A stretch of DNA of 64,000 nucleotides, taken from the NCBI RefSeq assembly GCF_904848665.1, contig NZ_CAJHCQ010000016.1, positions 1 through 64,000 on the forward strand, in the 5' to 3' direction. Position 1 is the stretch's first letter, and every line of letters starts with the position of its first letter. Shown here in pieces: positions 37,468 to 45,900 of this stretch. The translations under genes were made by a program, and so were the position numbers. The notes beneath the pieces were generated by a model. That model saw only the letters and a program-made list of their open reading frames with translations. It did no database searches and was not told where the DNA came from. The stretch comes from Paraburkholderia hiiakae (GTDB lineage: Bacteria > Pseudomonadota > Gammaproteobacteria > Burkholderiales > Burkholderiaceae).

Positions 37468-38013
37468 ATGTCACAGGAATCGATCTTCCGTTTGCATCTC
37501 GTTCTAGGGTATGTCGCGTGGCTTCTTTGTTTCACCGTGTACATCTGGCCCAGGCTCAAGTCGATGGACCCATTCGACGCGCAACGCGCGATCGCCACGC
37601 TGCACAGCTTCCGCTTCTTCGGGCTGGTCTTCGTGCTGCCGGGCGTCGTGAGTCCCGATTTGCCCGCAAGTTTCGGCGTGCCTACGGCCTATGGCGACCT
37701 CGCAACGGGCGTGCTGGCCATGCTGGCGCTACTCACGGCAAGAAAGCGTCCGGTTTTCTGGTTCTCCGTCGTGGCGTTCAATCTCGTGGGCGCGACGGAT
37801 CTGGTTCTCGCCTACTACCACGCTATTCAGGCCGGGGTTCCCGTGCATGCGGGAGAACTGGGCGCGACGTACGCGATCCCCGTGATCTACGTGCCGCTAT
37901 TGGCGATTACGCATGGCGCCGCTTTTTATCTGTTGCTGCGCGCGCAGCGCAAGGTTGCCGCGCGTAGGGATCACACCGCGAGCGATGAATTGTTCCAACG
38001 GAGCGTCCGCTAA
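37468..38013 (+). CDS. Polytopic membrane protein, paralogue of the preceding gene
   Basis: This 181-residue protein has about five transmembrane helices. RFFGLVFVLPGV, the GVPTAYGDLATGVLAMLA segment, FNLVGATDLVLAYYHA and YVPLLAITHGAAFYLLLRA line up in order with RVFG, GDLLTG, FGLADF and VVPSSILLHAL in the gene at 36582. AGGAGG lies 6 bases before the ATG. Conserved polar residues inside helices (Asp, His) suggest transport or redox handling, but the function is unknown. Confidence 0.7.
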   Translation: MSQESIFRLHLVLGYVAWLLCFTVYIWPRLKSMDPFDAQRAIATLHSFRFFGLVFVLPGVVSPDLPASFGVPTAYGDLATGVLAMLALLTARKRPVFWFSVVAFNLVGATDLVLAYYHAIQAGVPVHAGELGATYAIPVIYVPLLAITHGAAFYLLLRAQRKVAARRDHTASDELFQRSVR

Positions 38014-38127
38014 ACCTTTGCTTACCTGAAAGGCGTTGGGGCAAATTCACTGGACATAGCCCGAACGACGTTGCTCTAATAGGCAGCCGTTCATCCGCCA
38101 ACGCAACCTGGTTCAGGAGAAAACACA

Positions 38128-38556
38128 GTGGACAAAGCCGCCGATCCAATCCTGCAGGTCCTGCACGACTATCAAGCCGCGGTATACGCGAAAGACGTCG
38201 ACGCGTTCATCGCGCTATATACCCCGGACATTCTGGCCTTCGACATGTGGGGCGCCTGGACGTACGAGGGCATCGCGTCCTGGCGCACCATGGTGGAGGG
38301 CTGGTTCGGATCGCTGGGCGCCGAGCGCGTGGTCGTGGATTTCAGTGAAGCGCAGACTGCCATGGCACAGGACCTCGCTGTGCTACACGCCTTCGTGACG
38401 TACAAGGCGGTGACTGTGGACGGCGAGGCATTGCGCTCGATGGACAATCGCATTACCGCAACGCTCAGGAAAACCGGCGATGGCTGGAAGATCTTCCACC
38501 AGCATTCTTCGTCGCCGATCGATCCTTCTACGACGAAGGTCATTTTCAAACGTTAG
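38128..38556 (+). CDS. SnoaL/NTF2-like protein
   Basis: This 142-residue protein is a single alpha-beta-roll domain of the SnoaL-like/DUF4440 type: VLHDYQAAVYAKDVDAFIAL, an FDMWGAWTYEGIASW segment, and WKIFHQHSSSPID at the end. The fold binds small hydrophobic ligands or acts as an isomerase or hydrolase; no catalytic set is obvious. GGAG precedes the ATG. It follows the two membrane-protein genes after a 114-base gap and ends at a clear terminator. Confidence 0.85.
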   Translation: MDKAADPILQVLHDYQAAVYAKDVDAFIALYTPDILAFDMWGAWTYEGIASWRTMVEGWFGSLGAERVVVDFSEAQTAMAQDLAVLHAFVTYKAVTVDGEALRSMDNRITATLRKTGDGWKIFHQHSSSPIDPSTTKVIFKR

Positions 38557-38570
38557 TCGCTGCAAAGAAA

Positions 38571-38595
38571 AATGCCCGGCACGCGCCCGGGCATT
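38571..38595. terminator. Rho-independent terminator after the SnoaL-like gene
   Basis: The stem AATGCCCGG / CCGGGCATT (38571-38579 with 38587-38595) has a 7-base loop. It is flanked by A residues on the left and T residues on the right, so it can work on both strands. It lies 15 bases after the stop at 38556. Confidence 0.8.
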
Positions 38596-38599
38596 TTAA

Positions 38600-39130
38600 G
38601 CGGAACATGAAGGGCCACAGCGGTCCCTCATTCCGTTACTTTGGCGCTTTCCTGGCAGCCGTTGCCCGCGCAACGACCATCCCTTCGTCTCGATCACGCC
38701 GAAACGGCGCGCCTGAGCGATCAAGTTAGTCCCCGCAATTTCCGTTTCCGACGTCATAGGGCGATTTCGCATCGGGACTTTCCGTGCACGCACATCCCGT
38801 GGTGTGGCGGACTTCGGCCGCTTTGACCGTTCTCTGGTTTCGCTGTGGAGCGAGCGGCGGCAACAATTGCCGTTTTATCGGCGATTTAAGCGTTTCGGGT
38901 CTCGCCCACGAGGGCTGTTGCTATGCACAAAAGTTGACTTCCGGCACGCAGGGATGGGCCCAGGACTAACCCGAATGCAAGAAAGTATCAGTCTGCGGTC
39001 TGATTTTCAGTGGTGAATGCGTGCCGCGCCGGTTAATTTTGAGTCATGGCGGCGCGGCAGTTGAGTCAGGTCCAGCGTATGCGCGAGCAGCCGTCGCAGA
39101 ACAAGAAAAACCCGTGCAGGAGGAGTCGAG
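38600..39130. other. Non-coding gap upstream of the ribitol regulator, about 530 bases
   Basis: I see no supportable gene. The minus-strand frame 38596-38793 and the plus-strand frames here encode no recognisable motif. The right part should contain the promoter of the AraC gene. ATCAG-N8-CTGAT at 38987-39004 is a weak inverted repeat there and could be an operator. Confidence 0.35.
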
Positions 39131-40099
39131 ATGCAAACCATTGGGGCAGCAGCGGCGCGTATGCACGCGCCCCGCGCCACACATTCCCAGCCTGACCTCG
39201 AACTGGTCGCCGTACCGCGCGACGAGTCGTTCAAGGTCTGGTCGCACGGCTATCCCTATCGGACGGTGCGCTGGCACTTCCATCCCGAGTACGAAATCCA
39301 TCTCATCACCGCGACCACGGGCAAGTATTTCGTGGGCGATTTCATTGGCAGCTTTGCGCCCGGCAATCTCGTGATGATCGGCCCGAACCTGCCGCACAAC
39401 TGGGTGAGCAGCGTGCCGCACGACGAACCGGTGGACGAACGTTGCCTCGTTCTCCAGTTCGATGCGGATTTCATCGCCCGCGCGATCGAGGCGTTTCCCG
39501 AATTCAGGCGTGTGGAGCCGCTGCTCGACGCGTCGCGCTGGGGGCTCCTGTTCACGCCGGAAACCGGCGCGGCCGCCGAGCCGATCCTGCGTGAGATGCT
39601 GGGTGCGCAAGGCATGCGGCGCGTCACACTCTTTATCGACTTGCTCGACCTGCTCGTGCAAAGCGTCGAACCCGCGGCGCTCGCCAGTGAGGCGTATCGG
39701 GCCGATCCTGCCCGCTATGCAGGCACGCGGATCAATCACGTGCTCGCCTTCATCGGCAAGAACCTCTCGCAGGAGCTGCGCGAAACCGAGCTGGCGGAAC
39801 TGGCCGGGCAGAGCGTGAGTGCGTTTTCGCGCTACTTCCGTCGCCATACGGGCGTGTCGTTCGTGCGCTATGTGAACCAGTTGCGCATCAATCTGGCGTG
39901 CCAGCTGTTGATGTCAGGTGAACTGAATATCACGGACATCTGCTATCAGGTGGGCTTCAACAACCTCTCGAATTTCAACCGCCAGTTCCTGCTGCTCAAG
40001 GAAATGTCGCCTTCGCGCTGGCGATCGTACCAGCGGCTCAATGCCGCGAGCGCGGCCAGCAAGAGCGAAGCCGTGTACGGCGTGCCCGCGATCGGCTAG
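39131..40099 (+). CDS. AraC-family regulator, probable ribitol-locus activator
   Basis: This 322-residue protein has an N-terminal cupin-like sensing domain (FHPEYEIHLITATTGKYFVG; NLVMIGPNLPHNW) and a C-terminal double HTH (about residues 205-305, with LAELAGQSVSAFSRYFRRHT and ICYQVGFNNLSNFNRQFL). AGGAGGAG precedes the ATG. It is the first gene on the strand of the ribitol transport and catabolism operon, 135 bases before the binding-protein gene, so it most likely senses ribitol or a derivative and activates that operon. Confidence 0.9.
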   Translation: MQTIGAAAARMHAPRATHSQPDLELVAVPRDESFKVWSHGYPYRTVRWHFHPEYEIHLITATTGKYFVGDFIGSFAPGNLVMIGPNLPHNWVSSVPHDEPVDERCLVLQFDADFIARAIEAFPEFRRVEPLLDASRWGLLFTPETGAAAEPILREMLGAQGMRRVTLFIDLLDLLVQSVEPAALASEAYRADPARYAGTRINHVLAFIGKNLSQELRETELAELAGQSVSAFSRYFRRHTGVSFVRYVNQLRINLACQLLMSGELNITDICYQVGFNNLSNFNRQFLLLKEMSPSRWRSYQRLNAASAASKSEAVYGVPAIG

Positions 40100-40233
40100 C
40101 GGATCGTTGCGTAAACGAGATTCAAACGCAGTGCTCATACCAGGTATTGCGGAGGATGAACTCACGCTTTCACAAGGCAGCACGGCAGCACCGGCAACCC
40201 GCCAGGCATTCAACCAAAAAACGGAGACACCCA

Positions 40234-41292
40234 ATGACCCGAGTTCACACCCAACTGATCGGCGCCGCCGCACTCAGTCTCGCCCTCGCGGGCATCACGT
40301 CGGCTTATGCTGCGCCGAGCGGTACGGTCGCGTTCCTGATGCCCGACCAGGCCTCCACGCGCTACGAGCAGCACGACTTCCCGGGCTTCAAGGCCGAAAT
40401 GGGCAAGCTCTGCCCCGACTGCAAGGTGCTCTACCAGAATGCGAACGCCGATGCCTCGCAGCAGCAGCAACAGTTCAACTCGGTGATCGCGCAGGGCGCG
40501 AAAGTCATCGTGCTCGACCCCGTGGATTCCACGGCTGCGGCCTCGCTCGTGCATATGGCGCAGAGCCAGGGCATCAAGGTCATCGCGTATGACCGGCCCG
40601 TGCCTTCCACGCCCGCCGATTACTACGTCTCGTTCGACAACGAGGAAATCGGCAAGTCCATCGCGCAATCGCTCGTTGCGCACCTGAAGGAATCGGGCGT
40701 TGCCGGGAGCAAAGGCGGTGTGCTCGAAGTGAACGGCTCGCCGACCGACGCCGCCGCCGGGCTCATCAAGAAGGGCATTCACGAAGGGCTGCAGGGCAGC
40801 GGTTACAAGACGCTCTCCGAGTACGACACGCCCGAGTGGGCGCCGCCCAAGGCGCAGCAGTGGGTGAGCGGGCAAATCACGCGCTTCGGCCCGCAGATCG
40901 TGGGCGTCGTGGCCGCCAACGACGGCACGGCCGGCGGCACCATTGCGGCCTTCAAGGCGGCGGGCGTGAACCCGGTTCCGCCGGTGACGGGTAACGATGC
41001 GACGACCGCAGGCCTGCAACTCATCATCGCGGGCGATCAGTACAACACGATCCTCAAGCCCAGCGAGATCGTGGCGGGCGCGGCGGCGAAGGTGGCCGTG
41101 GGCTTCCTCGACGGCAAGCCCGTGAAGGGCGAGACGACGCTCTTCAAGACGCCTTCGCAACTCTTCAAGCCGGCCGTCATCACGCAGAAGAACATCAAGG
41201 CCGAAGTCGTGGACAAGGGCTTCGCGAACGCGAAGGACCTGTGCACGGGCCGCTATGCCGATGGCTGCAAGAAGCTCGGCATTGGCGGCTGA
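40234..41292 (+). CDS. Sugar/polyol ABC transporter, periplasmic binding protein (ribitol candidate)
   Basis: This 352-residue type-I periplasmic binding protein of the ribose/xylose group has a signal peptide cleaved after TSAYA. The mature protein begins APSGTVAFLMPDQASTRYE and contains VIVLDPVDSTAAASLVHMA. GGAGAC precedes the ATG at 40234 by 7 bases. Ribitol as ligand is inferred from the dehydrogenase and kinase downstream. A strong hairpin separates it from the ATPase gene, the usual way a binding protein is expressed in excess. Confidence 0.9.
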   Translation: MTRVHTQLIGAAALSLALAGITSAYAAPSGTVAFLMPDQASTRYEQHDFPGFKAEMGKLCPDCKVLYQNANADASQQQQQFNSVIAQGAKVIVLDPVDSTAAASLVHMAQSQGIKVIAYDRPVPSTPADYYVSFDNEEIGKSIAQSLVAHLKESGVAGSKGGVLEVNGSPTDAAAGLIKKGIHEGLQGSGYKTLSEYDTPEWAPPKAQQWVSGQITRFGPQIVGVVAANDGTAGGTIAAFKAAGVNPVPPVTGNDATTAGLQLIIAGDQYNTILKPSEIVAGAAAKVAVGFLDGKPVKGETTLFKTPSQLFKPAVITQKNIKAEVVDKGFANAKDLCTGRYADGCKKLGIGG

Positions 41293-41303
41293 TATGCGTA
41301 GTT

Positions 41304-41325
41304 GGGCCCGGCACGCGCCGGGCCC
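41304..41325. terminator. Intra-operon hairpin after the binding-protein gene
   Basis: The perfect GGGCCCGGC / GCCGGGCCC stem (41304-41312 with 41317-41325) with a 4-base loop lies 11 bases after the binding-protein stop, without a T-tract. It probably stabilises the upstream message or attenuates transcription of the ATPase and permease. Confidence 0.7.
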
Positions 41326-41352
41326 TGAGAGAAACGAAGAGGTACCCATTTC

Positions 41353-42171
41353 ATGACTGACGAATCTACGAACCGCGCCACGATACGCGGCGCGCCCGGC
41401 GAGCTGGTGCTGAGCCTGCGCGGCATCTCGAAGCATTTCGGCGCGGTTTCGGCCCTCACGGATATCGAGCTCGACGTGCATGCGGGCGAGGTGGTCGCCC
41501 TCGTCGGCGACAACGGTGCGGGCAAATCGACGCTCGTGAAGATTCTGGCGGGCGTGCACCAGCCGAGCGCCGGCACGATCACGTTCCGCGGCCAGCCGGT
41601 GAACTTGTCCGATCCGGGCACGGCGCTCGACTTAGGCATCGCGACGGTGTTCCAGGACCTCGCGCTGTGCGAGAACCTCGACGTCGTGGCGAACATCTTC
41701 CTCGGCCGCGAGTTGAGCCCTTACCGGCTCGACGAGGTGACGATGGAAGTGAAGGCGTGGACGCTGCTCAACGAGCTATCGGCGCGCATTCCCAGCGTGC
41801 GCGACGTGGTCGCCTCGCTCTCGGGCGGCCAGCGCCAAACGGTGGCGATCGCGCGCTCGCTGCTGCTCGATCCGAAGCTCATCATGCTCGACGAACCGAC
41901 CGCCGCGCTCGGCGTGGCGCAGACCGCTGAGGTGCTGAACCTGATCGAGCGCGTGCGCGAGCGCGGGCATGCCGTCATCATGATCAGCCACAACATGGAA
42001 GACGTGCGCGCGGTGGCGGACCGCATCGTCGTGCTGCGCCTCGGCCGTAACAACGGGATCTTCTATCCCGACTCATCCAATGCCGAACTCGTGGCGGCGA
42101 TCACCGGCGCGACGGAAAACGCGGTGTCGCGCCGCGCGGGCCGCCGCCAGGCGCAACAGGACGTCCAATGA
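41353..42171 (+). CDS. Sugar ABC transporter ATP-binding protein
   Basis: This 272-residue protein has a single ATPase domain: Walker A GDNGAGKSTLVK near residue 53, signature LSGGQRQTVAIARSLL near 155, and Walker B LIMLDEPTAALG near 175. Ribose-type transporters usually have a duplicated ATPase; here only one domain is present, as in xylose/fructose-type systems (FrcA-like). Its TGA overlaps an ATG of the permease region (ATGA), showing tight coupling. Confidence 0.94.
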   Translation: MTDESTNRATIRGAPGELVLSLRGISKHFGAVSALTDIELDVHAGEVVALVGDNGAGKSTLVKILAGVHQPSAGTITFRGQPVNLSDPGTALDLGIATVFQDLALCENLDVVANIFLGRELSPYRLDEVTMEVKAWTLLNELSARIPSVRDVVASLSGGQRQTVAIARSLLLDPKLIMLDEPTAALGVAQTAEVLNLIERVRERGHAVIMISHNMEDVRAVADRIVVLRLGRNNGIFYPDSSNAELVAAITGATENAVSRRAGRRQAQQDVQ

Positions 42172-42182
42172 AAGGAACGATC

Positions 42183-43466
42183 ATGAGCAAGCCTATCCAT
42201 GGCGCTCCGCAGCCTGAAAACGAGGACACCTCCAGGCCCGCCACGTTGCTCGACCGCAGCGACGTGCGCGTGAAGCATGCGAGCGGAATCGGCGAGAGCG
42301 TGTCGGCATTCGTCGATCGCGTGCGTTCGGGCGACTTGGGGTCACTCCCGGTCATCGCGGGACTCGTCATCATCTGGACGGTATTCACGAGCCTGAACCC
42401 GGTGTTTCTCTCCGCCGACAACCTCGTGAACATGCTGTTCGACTGCTCGACGGTCGGCGTGATTTCGCTTGGCATCGTCTGCGTGCTGATGCTTGGGCAG
42501 ATCGATCTCTCGGTAGGCTCGATGAGCGGCTTCGCTTCGGCGCTCGTCGGTACGCTGTGGGTCAACGACGGCTGGCCGGTGCTGCTCGCCATCGTCGCCG
42601 CCATTGCGGTGGGCGCGGTGATCGGCGCGCTGTATGCGCTGCTGCTCAACTGGATAGGCATGCCAAGTTTCGTCTCCACGCTCGCGGGCCTGCTCGCCAT
42701 TCTCGGCATGCAGCTCTACGTGCTCGGCTCGACGGGTTCCATCAACTTGCCCTACGGTTCGACGATGGTGAACTTCGGACAACTGATGGTCATCCCGCCG
42801 ATCGTCTCGCATGTGATCGCGCTGCTGCCCGGTATCGTGCTCCTGCTGCTCGGCATGCGCACGCGCTCGCGCCGCCATGCGGCCAGGCTCTCCGCGCCTT
42901 CGGTCGCAGGCCTGCTCGGGCGTGCGGTGGCGCTGACCGTGTTCCTTGAAATCGTCGTGGCCTATCTCAACCGGGGCCGCGGCGTGCCGCTGATGTTCGG
43001 CCTCTTTCTGGGTCTCGCGGTCGTCATGCAATACGCGCTCACGCGCACGCGCTGGGGCCGCTCGATGCACGCCGTGGGCGGCAATCACGAAGCCGCGCGG
43101 CGCGCGGGTATCAAGGTCGGGGCGATCTATACGAGCGCTTTCGTGCTGTGCGCAAGCCTTGCCGCGATTGGCGGCGTGCTGACCGCGACGCGCCTCGCTT
43201 CAGCGAGCCAGCAGGCCGGCACGGGCGACGTGAACCTCAACGCCATCGCGGCAGCCGTGATTGGCGGCACGAGCCTGTTCGGCGGGCGCGGCAGCGCATG
43301 GTCTGCAGTGCTTGGCATTATCGTGATCCAGTCGATTGCGAGCGGCCTCACGTTGCTGAACCTGTCGTCGTCGCTACGCTTCATGATTACCGGCGCCGTG
43401 CTGGCCATTGCGGTGATCGTCGATTCGCTCGCCCGCCAGTCGCGCGTTTCGCATGGCCGCGCCTAA
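42183..43466 (+). CDS. Sugar ABC transporter permease
   Basis: This 427-residue permease of the BPD_transp_2 (ribose/xylose) group has about 10-12 helices. It contains VISLGIVCVLMLGQIDLSVG, GRSMHAVGGNHEAARRAGI, and AAAVIGGTSLFGGRGSAW, all diagnostic. ATG at 42183 is preferred because AAAGGA lies 6 bases before it; ATG at 42168 overlaps the ATPase stop and would add five residues. It is part of the ribitol transport operon. Confidence 0.93.
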   Translation: MSKPIHGAPQPENEDTSRPATLLDRSDVRVKHASGIGESVSAFVDRVRSGDLGSLPVIAGLVIIWTVFTSLNPVFLSADNLVNMLFDCSTVGVISLGIVCVLMLGQIDLSVGSMSGFASALVGTLWVNDGWPVLLAIVAAIAVGAVIGALYALLLNWIGMPSFVSTLAGLLAILGMQLYVLGSTGSINLPYGSTMVNFGQLMVIPPIVSHVIALLPGIVLLLLGMRTRSRRHAARLSAPSVAGLLGRAVALTVFLEIVVAYLNRGRGVPLMFGLFLGLAVVMQYALTRTRWGRSMHAVGGNHEAARRAGIKVGAIYTSAFVLCASLAAIGGVLTATRLASASQQAGTGDVNLNAIAAAVIGGTSLFGGRGSAWSAVLGIIVIQSIASGLTLLNLSSSLRFMITGAVLAIAVIVDSLARQSRVSHGRA

Positions 43467-43499
43467 GGCGTTGGACCTGATTCAAGGAGAAAATCACCC

Positions 43500-44228
43500 A
43501 TGTCTGAATCGATCAAGGGAAAGGTCGCCGCCATTACGGGCGCGGCGTCCGGCATTGGCTTCGCGTGCGCGCGCGCGTTCGTGGACGAAGGCGCGAAAGT
43601 CGTGCTGATCGACCGTGCGCAGGACCGGCTCGCCAAGTGTTGCGCGGAACTGGGGCCCAACGCGCTGCCGCTCGCCATGGATCTGCTCAACCCTGCGGAC
43701 TATGCGGACATGCTGCCCAGGATTCTCGATCTCGCGGGCGGGCTCGACATCTTTCACGCCAATGCGGGCGCCTACGTCGGCGGCGAAGTGGCGAACGGCA
43801 ATCCCGACGAGTGGGACCGCATGCTCAACCTGAACATCAACGCCGCGTTTCGCTGCGTGCATGCGGTGCTGCCGCACATGATCGCGCAGAAGACGGGCGA
43901 CATCATTTTCACGAGTTCGGTGGCGGGCGTCGTGCCGGTGGTGTGGGAACCTGTTTACACGGCCTCGAAGTTCGCGGTGCAGGCTTTCGCGCACACCGTG
44001 CGCCGCCAGGTCGCGAAGCACGGCGTGCGCGTGGGCGCGGTGCTGCCGGGCCCCGTGGTCACGGCATTGCTGGACGACTGGCCCAAGGCGAAGATGGACG
44101 AAGCGCTGGCCCAGGGCAGTCTCATGCAGCCGAAGGAAGTGGCCGATTCCGTGGTATTCATGCTCACGCGGCCGCGCAACGTCACCATTCGCGACCTCGT
44201 GATCCTGCCTAACAGTGTCGATCTGTAA
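43500..44228 (+). CDS. rbtD: Ribitol 2-dehydrogenase
   Basis: This 242-residue short-chain dehydrogenase has the NAD site TGAASGIG (residues 15-22) and active-site YTASK near residue 153. Its sequence (for example DIFHANAGAYVGG, VVPVVWEPVYTASKFAVQAF, LPGPVVTALLDDWPKAKMDE, IRDLVILPNSVDL) closely follows the Klebsiella ribitol dehydrogenase as I remember it, making this one of the surest functional calls. It oxidises ribitol to D-ribulose with NAD+. It is flanked by the permease (33 bases) and D-ribulokinase (18 bases). Confidence 0.93.
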   Translation: MSESIKGKVAAITGAASGIGFACARAFVDEGAKVVLIDRAQDRLAKCCAELGPNALPLAMDLLNPADYADMLPRILDLAGGLDIFHANAGAYVGGEVANGNPDEWDRMLNLNINAAFRCVHAVLPHMIAQKTGDIIFTSSVAGVVPVVWEPVYTASKFAVQAFAHTVRRQVAKHGVRVGAVLPGPVVTALLDDWPKAKMDEALAQGSLMQPKEVADSVVFMLTRPRNVTIRDLVILPNSVDL

Positions 44229-44246
44229 ATACATAGTCAACGAGCC

Positions 44247-45875
44247 ATGACGACAAATAACCAGGCTGGCGGCCCGCGCCATACCGTCGGCGTCGATGTG
44301 GGGACGGGCAGCGCCCGCGCCGGTATTTTCGATTCCGCCGGACGCATGGTGGCGTCGGCAAAACACGACATCACCGTGTTTCATGAGAGCGGCGCGATGG
44401 TCGAGCAATCGAGCACGCAGATATGGAACGCCGTGTGCCATGCCGTGAAGGAAGCGCTGGCGCAGGCCGCAGTCTCGCCGGAGAGAATCGCCGGCATCGG
44501 CTTCGACGCCACCTGTTCGCTCGTCGTGCTGGGCGAGGGCGGCCAGCCGCTGCCCGTTGGGCCGTCTGAAGTGGCGGAGCGCGACATCATCGTGTGGATG
44601 GACCATCGCGCCGTGGAGCAGGCCGAGCGCATCAACGCCACGGGCCACGATGTGCTGCGCTTCGTGGGCGGCAAGATCTCGCCCGAAATGGAAACGCCCA
44701 AGCTGCTGTGGCTGCTGGAAAACCGGCCCAAGGTGTTCGCCGCCGCCTGGCAGTTCTTCGACCTGACCGACTTTCTCACGTGGCGCGCCACCGGCGACCT
44801 GTCGCGCTCCACCTGCACCGTGACCTGCAAGTGGACCTATCTCGCGCACGAGCGGCGCTGGGACGAGAGCTACTTCCGCACTGTGGGTCTCGGCGTGCTC
44901 GCCGACGAAGGTTTCGCGCGCATCGGTCAGACCATCGTCGAGCCGGGCACGCCGCTGGGCAGCGGGCTCACGCCAGAGGCCGCCGCGCAGCTCGGCCTGC
45001 GCGCGGGCACGCCGGTGGCGACAGGCGTGATCGACGCGCACGCGGGCGGCATCGGCACGGTGGGCGCGCAAGGGCAGCCCGAGGCGTGCCTCGCGTATGT
45101 GTTCGGTACTTCGTCATGCACGATGACGACCACGCGCGACCCCGTGTTCGTGCCGGGCGTGTGGGGCCCGTACTACTCGGCGATGGTGCCCGAGGCGTGG
45201 CTCAACGAGGGCGGGCAATCCGTGGCGGGCGCGGCAATCGAGCGGCTGCTCACGCTGCATCCGCTCGCGGGAGAGGCCGCGAGCCGCGCGGCGAGCGAAA
45301 GTCAGTCGCTGCCGACGATGCTGGCGGGGCTGGCTGCGCAGGCTTCGGGCGGCCTCTCTGGCGCGGTGCGCCTCGCGCACGATCAGGGGCTGCACGTCGT
45401 GCCGGAATTCCTCGGCAACCGCGCGCCGTTTGCGGACCCGCACGCGCGTGCGGTCATCGCGGGACTCGGCATGGAGACGGACATGGAGAGTCTGGTCGCG
45501 CTCTATGTCGCCGGCATTTGCAGTATCGGCTATGGGCTGCGGCAGATCATCGAGGTGCAGGCCCAGGCGGGCGCGCCGATCGAGCAGGTGGTGATCAGCG
45601 GCGGTGCGGGCCGGCTCGACCTCGTGCGCCAGTTGCTTGCGGACGCAACGGGTAAGCCTGTGCTCGCCACCCATGCGGACGAGCCCGTATTGTTGGGTGC
45701 GGCCATGCTGGGCGGCGTGGCGGGCGGCCTGTATGAAAACGCGCGCGAGGCGATGGCCGCGATGTCGCAGATCAGCAAGGTCTACGCACCGGCCACGGGT
45801 GAGATCGCGGCGCTGCACGAAGCGCGTTACCGCGCCTTCACGCAGTTGCAGGACGTGGCGCGCGCGATCAGGTAG
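44247..45875 (+). CDS. FGGY-family D-ribulokinase
   Basis: This 542-residue FGGY sugar kinase begins with the ATP-binding VGVDVGTGSARAGIFD and carries IGFDATCSLVVL, WMDHRAVEQAERINATGHD, GKISPEMETPKLLWLLENRP and VISGGAGRLDLVRQL. These segments match the ribulokinase/ribitol-kinase branch of the family (5-carbon sugar kinases). It should phosphorylate D-ribulose to D-ribulose 5-phosphate, finishing ribitol entry into the pentose-phosphate pathway. It is the last gene of the operon, with its stop 26 bases from the convergent exporter. Confidence 0.92.
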   Translation: MTTNNQAGGPRHTVGVDVGTGSARAGIFDSAGRMVASAKHDITVFHESGAMVEQSSTQIWNAVCHAVKEALAQAAVSPERIAGIGFDATCSLVVLGEGGQPLPVGPSEVAERDIIVWMDHRAVEQAERINATGHDVLRFVGGKISPEMETPKLLWLLENRPKVFAAAWQFFDLTDFLTWRATGDLSRSTCTVTCKWTYLAHERRWDESYFRTVGLGVLADEGFARIGQTIVEPGTPLGSGLTPEAAAQLGLRAGTPVATGVIDAHAGGIGTVGAQGQPEACLAYVFGTSSCTMTTTRDPVFVPGVWGPYYSAMVPEAWLNEGGQSVAGAAIERLLTLHPLAGEAASRAASESQSLPTMLAGLAAQASGGLSGAVRLAHDQGLHVVPEFLGNRAPFADPHARAVIAGLGMETDMESLVALYVAGICSIGYGLRQIIEVQAQAGAPIEQVVISGGAGRLDLVRQLLADATGKPVLATHADEPVLLGAAMLGGVAGGLYENAREAMAAMSQISKVYAPATGEIAALHEARYRAFTQLQDVARAIR

Positions 45876-45900
45876 TCGCAGCGCAAGCGGCTCAAGCCGC

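Noticed and set aside
38596..38793. A 65-codon minus-strand frame after the terminator, considered as a small gene or a decayed element
   Set aside because: No ribosome binding site, motif or neighbour supports it.
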